From: Treponema saccharophilum DSM 2985
Lineage (GTDB): Bacteria; Spirochaetota; Spirochaetia; Treponematales; Treponemataceae
Direction: 5' to 3'
DNA length: 64,000 nt
Assembly: GCF_000255555.1 (NCBI RefSeq)
Contig: NZ_AGRW01000054.1
Span: 1 to 64,000, forward strand
In this document: in pieces, positions 60,415 through 64,000 of the stretch
Layout of the letters: every line of letters starts with the position of its first letter
Position numbering within the stretch: the stretch's first letter is position 1
Translations under genes and position numbers: made by a program
The notes under the pieces: model-generated
The model's input: only the letters and a program-made list of their open reading frames with translations
The model's database searches: none
What the model was told of the DNA's origin: nothing

Positions 60415-60963
60415 TCAAACGGCTATTGTTCCGTCGGAAACAGCCGTACACAGCCGCCCCGCTTCCCATTGCGAAAACAATTCGGCGGAATACGCGCCAA
60501 GCCCCCGAAAGAACCACACGCGGATAATTTCGCCCGCGACTTCGATAAGCACCGCGTCGCGCTCAGCCGTTTTTATGCCCGCGTTCCGTTCTTCGTTCGT
60601 TCGCGGCATGTATTCGGCAAACGCCCTATTCGGATTCAGCGGCGAAAATCGGAACTTGAAGAACATCGATTTCGGCTTGCTTTTCTTGCCGTCGAGCTTC
60701 ACGCGCCCGCATGTCCCGCCGCCGATGGCGTGCGTATATTTGCCGCCCTCGGATTCGTCGATTCCTTCGCGGTAACCTTTGCTCAAATCCCTGAACTCTA
60801 TGAACGGCGTTCCCGCTTTTACTGTTTTGTCTCGACTGTCTTTAGAAAGCGTTGACGGAAAGCCGCGCACCGTGTTACCCTTCGCGCCCACTAAACACGC
60901 GCGGGTGATTGAATAAAGCCTGAATTCCTGAAATGAATAAGGGCGAATCGGAAACTCAATCAT
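60415..60963 (-). CDS. Hypothetical element protein
   Basis: 182 aa from the ATG at 60963 (MIEFPIRPYSFQEFRLYSIT). Basic and rich in beta-like segments (SKPKSMFFKFRFSPLNPNRA; DAVLIEVAGEIIRVWFFRGL). A Gly/Thr/Cys stretch (HAIGGGTCGRVKLDGKKS) sits in the middle. No known domain is recognised. It overlaps the YezD-like gene by 8 nt, and its stop codon lies in the tandem repeat. The frame upstream of 60963 is shadow of the preceding gene. Confidence 0.6.
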   Translation of the reverse strand: MIEFPIRPYSFQEFRLYSITRACLVGAKGNTVRGFPSTLSKDSRDKTVKAGTPFIEFRDLSKGYREGIDESEGGKYTHAIGGGTCGRVKLDGKKSKPKSMFFKFRFSPLNPNRAFAEYMPRTNEERNAGIKTAERDAVLIEVAGEIIRVWFFRGLGAYSAELFSQWEAGRLCTAVSDGTIAV

Positions 60964-61138
60964 TCCGCGCCCCCTTCTTTTCATCTTGTGAGCTTGTTGT
61001 AATGCGCACTTTTTCCGATGTCTGATATTCAATACCGACAACGCGCCCGCCGTGGATTGTGACCGTCACCGAGACAGCCCCGAAAGAAATCCTTTTAATT
61101 CGGTTTGAGATTTCATCGCAAATTTTTTGCAAAATCAT
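60956..61138 (-). CDS. YezD/DUF2292-like small protein
   Basis: 60 aa from the ATG at 61138 (MILQKICDEISNRIKRISFG). The pattern IKRISFGAVSVTVTIHGGRV then VGIEYQTSEKVRI matches the YezD (DUF2292) family signature of glycine-valine strands followed by a xIEKTEKIR-like end. The role of the family is not known to me. It overlaps the next gene by 8 nt, so the two are coupled. A terminator and a small hairpin separate it from the HTH gene. Confidence 0.55.
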   Translation of the reverse strand: MILQKICDEISNRIKRISFGAVSVTVTIHGGRVVGIEYQTSEKVRITTSSQDEKKGARND

Positions 61139-61177
61139 AATTATCCCCCGCCGCAAAATGGTGCGGCGCAAAATGTG

Positions 61178-61200
61178 AAAAAGCCCCCGCGTTTCGGGGC
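61178..61200 (-). terminator. terminator between HTH and YezD-like genes
   Basis: On the minus strand GCCCC-GAAACGCG-GGGGC then five U. It lies 40 nt before the YezD-like start. Confidence 0.7.
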
Positions 61201-61281
61201 TAGGGACAGAAAACCCCCGCGTTTCCCGAAAACACGGTTTTTTGAGCTTTTTTTTCGTGTTAATGTGTTGATTTTGCCTAA

Positions 61282-61328
61282 ATAGAAGGGTATTATTTTT
61301 TATATTGATAATAATTTTGCCCTTCTAT
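61282..61328. repeat. 47-bp AT-rich palindrome
   Basis: Perfect arms ATAGAAGGG (61282-61290) and CCCTTCTAT (61320-61328) enclose a 29-nt AT-only-like core with a second inner palindrome (ATTATT/AATAAT). It follows the HTH gene and could be an operator or a replication origin part. Confidence 0.5.
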
Positions 61329-61338
61329 GGCAATATTA

Positions 61339-61372
61339 GCCCGTTGAGATAACGCCAATTATTTCAACGGGC
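61339..61372. other. hairpin at the 3' end of the HTH gene
   Basis: GCCCGTTGAGATAA and TTATTTCAACGGGC pair over a 6-nt loop (one G-T pair). It overlaps the last codons of the gene at 61364. On + it is followed by GTTTTCTTT. Confidence 0.5.
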
Positions 61373-61570
61373 GTTTTCTTTCGTTTTCATTCCGCCCCCT
61401 TCCGCCCAAGCCTTTACAGCCGCGCGGGAATACCGCACCGCCCGCCCGAATCGGACGAACGGCATGTCAGACCTGATAATTGTCCGAACGTTCACGCCGA
61501 ACAATTCCGCAACCTCTGAGCGCGTCAGATATTCGCGCCCGCCCTGAGTTTCGATTGCGTTCAATCGCAC
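61364..61570 (-). CDS. AlpA/excisionase-like HTH protein
   Basis: 68 aa. GGREYLTRSEVAELFGVNVR then TIIRSDMPFVRFGRAVRYSR and AAVKAWAE form a single winged-helix DNA-binding fold of the MerR-like excisionase (HTH_17/AlpA) type. Such proteins steer tyrosine integrases toward excision and regulate phage or satellite genes. The start is GTG at 61570; the terminator-like hairpin in its leader ends 8 nt upstream. TTAGGGG serves as ribosome binding site. Confidence 0.75.
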   Translation of the reverse strand: MRLNAIETQGGREYLTRSEVAELFGVNVRTIIRSDMPFVRFGRAVRYSRAAVKAWAEGGGMKTKENAR

Positions 61571-61578
61571 CCCCTAAT

Positions 61579-61614
61579 AAAAAAAGGGTCTATGAGTTTT
61601 GCCTCAAGACCCTT
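61579..61614 (-). terminator. attenuator-like terminator before the HTH gene
   Basis: On the minus strand AAGGGTCT/AGACCCTT (61584-61614) with an inner TGAG/CTCA extension, then seven U ending 8 nt before the GTG start. The upstream hairpin GGGGGC/GCCCCC (about 61624-61652) may be its partner. Confidence 0.75.
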
Positions 61615-61668
61615 TTATAAACGGGGGCATTGATACAAAAAACATAGCCCCCTAGATTTGATTATCTC

Positions 61669-61698
61669 ATTGTAAATCCAATGAAAAAAAATTGTCAA
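61669..61698 (-). promoter_or_regulatory. promoter of the HTH gene leader
   Basis: On the minus strand TTGACA (61698-61693), 18-nt spacer, TACAAT (61674-61669). The leader would be about 90 nt and includes two hairpins. Confidence 0.6.
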
Positions 61699-61699
61699 G

Positions 61700-62006
61700 T
61701 CAAGGCATTTAAATAAATGTTATGTCTTTGACAGTCTATAAAAAAAATAAAAAAAATGCATAACAAAATGCAAATACAAAAAAAACTATCCGCCCGCCTA
61801 GCATAGTTGGAAAACGCGCATTTTTCCGAATGTCGGATTTGCCCCGAAAAACACCCGTTCAGACAGCCCTAGAAAATACCCCTCAGACCGTCGAGAAGGG
61901 GGCTAGAATCGTTCGGAACGCGTTTCGCGTGTCGTTATCCGTCCCGAACGCGTTATAGCCCGTTTTTCGCGTTTTTGGATACCGTGCAACACCCCCGCCG
62001 AAAACG
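61700..62006. other. AT-rich control region and integrase 3' flank
   Basis: No credible ORF. 61700-61790 is very A/T-rich with TGTTATG and CATAACA as widely spaced inverted repeats. Around 61875-61903 a minus-strand hairpin (AGCCCCC ... AGGGGT then ATTTTCT) is a weak terminator for the integrase gene. Confidence 0.4.
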
Positions 62007-63317
62007 TCAGCGGGACGACGGAAGCGAAGCCCGCCCGCCCTCGACGAAGCCGCCAAAAAGTTCCGCCTGAGCTTCCGCAAGTCTCGCCATGTCGTCCACG
62101 CGTTGATGATTCCCGTAACGGTCGTTTATCATCGCGACGCTATGCCCGTTATTCCGCGAAAGAACCGAAACATCGACGCGCCCGTTCATGTATGTCGTGA
62201 AGTAATGCCGCCAAGCGTGGAACGTATACCGCGCCGCCGCGTCCTTGCCGAATCCGATTCGCTCTAGTTGTGTCCGCAATGAAAGCAAGAAATTGGCGGG
62301 ACTTTCGGGGCTTCCGTTCCGATGGATAGACCAAAACACGAACGATTCCGCGCCCGTGTAGAACGGGTTTTCCTTGCAATGCTCTATCATCGCCTGAGCA
62401 AGCGCGGGGAAGGGGAACGAAACGACGCGCGTTTTTCCCGTCTTCGTCGTTTTCAGCCCGTTCGTTCGGTTGTATGAGTGCCTGACATAAAGAACGCCGT
62501 TCCCGATGTCGCACCCCCTGAGCGCAAGGATTTCGCCGATTCTCATTCCCGTCACGCACGCGATAAGGTTTCCGAGCTTGTGCGCGGGCGTTTCCCATTC
62601 GGACGTAAACAGCGCTTGCACCGTTTCGGGGCGCAAGATTTCGCGCGGCTTGTCGTCTTTCGGGATTCTCAGCGTCTTCGCGGAAAAATCCGATTCCGTG
62701 ATTCCTTCTTTGAACGCCCATCGGAAAACCTCAGCCGCCGCAAGCCTTATTGCCTGTTTTGTTCCCGTTGCCTTATCTAGCCCCGAAATTTTAGATAGAA
62801 ATTCCGTCCAATCGGCGCGCGTGATTTCGCCTAGCATTTTTTCGCCTAGCCATTCACGCCAATATTTTTTGACGTATGCCAAGTTTTGACGGCGGGTTGT
62901 TTCGTACACGCCGCCGCCGCGCCTGTCCATCAGGAACGCGCCCGCCTTATCAGACCATGCGTTTACTAGAAAATCATAGGCGCAAACAGCCGCGCGGGAT
63001 TCTTTCGGCGTGTAACAAGCCAAAAGCCCGCGCCTTTTCAGTTCGTCGCATATTGCCGCGCAATCTTTCGCCGTCAAATCGTCCGCGCTTCGTATGGCTT
63101 CCAAGATTGCAAGCGTTTTCGGGGCGGTCGTTTCTTCCGAATTCTTGCGCGTAAGCATTTCAATTGCCTTGCGCTCAGCTATTGCGCGGTCTGTTGTCCC
63201 CGCGCTTTTCGAAATGTCGAATTTCCCCGTGATTTCGTTTCGGAATTGGATGTATAAATTCTTTTTGCCCGCCTTTTGGATGATTCTATACGGGCGCGGG
63301 TTTTTCGGTCTTGCCAT
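62007..63317 (-). CDS. Tyrosine-family integrase
   Basis: 436 aa. An N-terminal basic arm-binding region (RPKNPRPYRIIQKAGKKNLY) precedes a core-binding domain (about 110-215) and the catalytic domain: Arg in CVTGMRIGEIL, Lys in TKTGKTRVVSF, HAWRHYFTTYM, His in NNGHSVAMI and the nucleophile Tyr in NDRYGNH. It should catalyse insertion at the fliD 3' end. The ATG at 63317 lies directly against the U-tract of a terminator hairpin. Its composition is unlike the host Xer genes, and it is longer by 120 residues. Confidence 0.92.
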   Translation of the reverse strand: MARPKNPRPYRIIQKAGKKNLYIQFRNEITGKFDISKSAGTTDRAIAERKAIEMLTRKNSEETTAPKTLAILEAIRSADDLTAKDCAAICDELKRRGLLACYTPKESRAAVCAYDFLVNAWSDKAGAFLMDRRGGGVYETTRRQNLAYVKKYWREWLGEKMLGEITRADWTEFLSKISGLDKATGTKQAIRLAAAEVFRWAFKEGITESDFSAKTLRIPKDDKPREILRPETVQALFTSEWETPAHKLGNLIACVTGMRIGEILALRGCDIGNGVLYVRHSYNRTNGLKTTKTGKTRVVSFPFPALAQAMIEHCKENPFYTGAESFVFWSIHRNGSPESPANFLLSLRTQLERIGFGKDAAARYTFHAWRHYFTTYMNGRVDVSVLSRNNGHSVAMINDRYGNHQRVDDMARLAEAQAELFGGFVEGGRASLPSSR

Positions 63318-63339
63318 AAAAAAGCCCCTGAATCAGGGG
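63318..63339 (-). terminator. terminator-like hairpin abutting the integrase start
   Basis: On the minus strand CCCCTGA-T-TCAGGGG, then C and six U, immediately followed by the integrase ATG. The only SD-like sequence (AGGGG) is inside the stem. Confidence 0.65.
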
Positions 63340-63357
63340 TGTCGTGGTGGTTTTGTT

Positions 63358-63398
63358 TCCCCAATCGTTGCCCCTGAATTATTTTTAGTCTTTTTATG
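63358..63398 (-). repeat. right inverted motif pair of the element
   Basis: On the minus strand CATAAAAAGACT (63398-63387) and GATTGGGGA (63366-63358), the same motifs as at the left end but in opposite orientation and 20 nt apart. Confidence 0.55.
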
Positions 63399-63422
63399 GC
63401 GAATCTGTTGTCAGGTATCGCA

Positions 63423-63456
63423 CCGAAACCCCTTATAACATAAGGGCTTTTCGGAT
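63423..63456. other. hairpin after the fliD stop
   Basis: CCGAAACCCCTTAT and ATAAGGGCTTTTCGG pair around an AAC loop. It lies inside the element just downstream of fliD. A U-tract is lacking on the fliD strand, so termination is uncertain. Confidence 0.45.
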
Positions 63457-63466
63457 TTTCCCTCTA

Positions 63467-64000
63467 TCAATCTTTGTTAGTGTTTGTAAAACTGTTCAGC
63501 GTGTTTGATTGGGCGTTGAGGCTGTTCAAGGTTCCTTCCATCTGCCCGTATTTTTGCCGTAGCTTGGATTCCTTCGTCGCAAGCTGATCCTCGAGTTTCT
63601 TTATCGCCGTCTCCGACGATTTTATCCGTTGCTCGAGTCCGTTGTTCTTCGTCGCGATTATGCCGCCGCTCTGGACCCATGAGGAAAGCTGCTTGTCCAT
63701 GTTGAACGCTATCCCGGAATCGATTATGAGGTCTCCGTCCTTGTCGTATCCGAATATGTTCTTTATCTGCTCAAGGTTGTTCTCAATCGACGAGTCGAGC
63801 TTTTTCTCGTCAATCTCGAGGTACCCGCGCATTTGCGCCGCGTTGTACCCGCCGCCGTTCCCCGAGGCGCGGCTTGAGATTCCGATTTGCGACAGCATCG
63901 TTATGGTCGCGTCGTCGCCCCACGGGTAGTTCGCGTTGACGATTGAGCGCAGCGTTGCCTTTCCGTTTGTCAGCGAGAAATCTCCCTGGAACATCCCGAG
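63467..64000 (-). CDS. fliD: Flagellar filament cap protein FliD, 5' part outside the window
   Basis: The C-terminal 177 codons are visible; the frame is open to the window edge. Segments LRSIVNANYPWGDDATITML, SQIGISSRASGNGGGYNAAQ, LEIDEKKLDSSIENNLEQIK and the coiled-coil end NGLEQRIKSSETAIKKLEDQ belong to the FliD_C region, which forms the pentameric filament cap. The last residues FTNTNKD and the stop codon are provided by the integrated element, since the attachment repeat lies at the codons for FTN. The protein length should be almost unchanged. Confidence 0.92.
   Translation of the reverse strand, partial: LGMFQGDFSLTNGKATLRSIVNANYPWGDDATITMLSQIGISSRASGNGGGYNAAQMRGYLEIDEKKLDSSIENNLEQIKNIFGYDKDGDLIIDSGIAFNMDKQLSSWVQSGGIIATKNNGLEQRIKSSETAIKKLEDQLATKESKLRQKYGQMEGTLNSLNAQSNTLNSFTNTNKD
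63482..63492. repeat. fliD-side attachment repeat
   Basis: GTTTGTAAAAC inside the fliD coding end (codons for FTN on the minus strand). Identical to 59070-59080. Confidence 0.75.

Larger units (their letters stand above)
59070..63492 (-). mobile_element. 4.4-kb integrated element in the fliD 3' end
   Basis: The element is bounded by an 11-bp direct repeat (GTTTGTAAAAC). From the fliD side it carries integrase, AlpA/Xis-like HTH, YezD-like, unknown and Rep-like genes, all on the minus strand. Inverted motifs near both ends (GATTGGGGA and CATAAAAAGACT at 59095-59117 and 63358-63398) look like integrase arm sites. It contains an AT-rich, promoter-bearing region (61650-61800). No capsid, coat, Zot or conjugation genes are present, so it is a minimal integrative plasmid or a phage satellite rather than a complete prophage. 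It separates fliD from genes that elsewhere follow it closely. Confidence 0.8.

Noticed and set aside
60232-60855. Plus-strand ORF across the tandem repeats
   Set aside because: It reads through two repeat units and antisense to the 182-aa gene; shadow frame.
59095-63398. Inverted motifs as transposon ends
   Set aside because: No transposase is present and the flanking 11-bp direct repeat plus a tyrosine integrase fit site-specific integration better.

Overview
The window is a piece of a spirochete chromosome, most likely Treponema, with fairly high G+C. Evidence: tandem flaA flagellar sheath genes, the order flgN-like/flgK/flgL/fliW/csrA, a fliG-like paralogue, a PilZ gene beside fliD, and a murF-ftsW-ftsQ-ftsA-ftsZ / dprA / topA / xer / hslVU arrangement of the treponemal type. 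No species is assigned, because no rRNA is present.

Layout. 1-1395: end of a repeat-rich SPOR protein, then tmRNA (ssrA). 1472-2970: an M18 aminopeptidase and a bidirectional terminator. 2987-6316 (-): tig-clpP-clpX. 6393-7032 (-): six tRNAs (His, Arg, Lys, Leu, Gly, Gly) behind a near-consensus promoter. 7923-15601: division/cell-wall cluster rsmH-ftsL-murF-ftsW-ftsQ-ftsA-ftsZ, without mraY, murD, murG or murC. 15612-23669: xerD-like, TPR lipoprotein, dprA, topA, xerC, hslV, hslU. 23681-27336: FHA protein, PPP-type phosphatase and membrane Ser/Thr kinase, a likely phospho-signalling module. 27450-32745: lon, an rRNA methyltransferase and miaA. 32870-40264: tatD, fumarase, Hpt, ilvB, an adenylate cyclase and fba. 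40403-55733: motility (flaA pair, fliG-like, flgN-like, flgK, flgL, fliW, csrA), interrupted by an M16 peptidase, two unknown genes and clpB. 55747-64000 (-): fliD, an unknown gene, a PilZ protein, an unknown gene, tsaE and tsaB, read from the right.

The most notable object is a 4.4-kb integrated element (about 59070-63492) inserted in the last codons of fliD. An 11-bp direct repeat, GTTTGTAAAAC, bounds it. The element supplies a replacement fliD tail (FTNTNKD-stop); the displaced original tail (FTNQNKQ-stop) lies at the far junction. It encodes a tyrosine integrase, an AlpA/excisionase-like HTH protein, a YezD/DUF2292-like protein, an unknown protein and a putative rolling-circle (GpII/Cri-like) replication protein, all on the minus strand. 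Hairpins resembling intrinsic terminators stand in front of most of its genes.

Other notable signals: several genes whose -10 box lies only 7-9 nt before the start codon (probable leaderless mRNAs), two sigma28-like promoters, a terminator between tig and clpP, and a hairpin against the csrA ribosome binding site. All calls rest on reading the sequence; no database search was possible.
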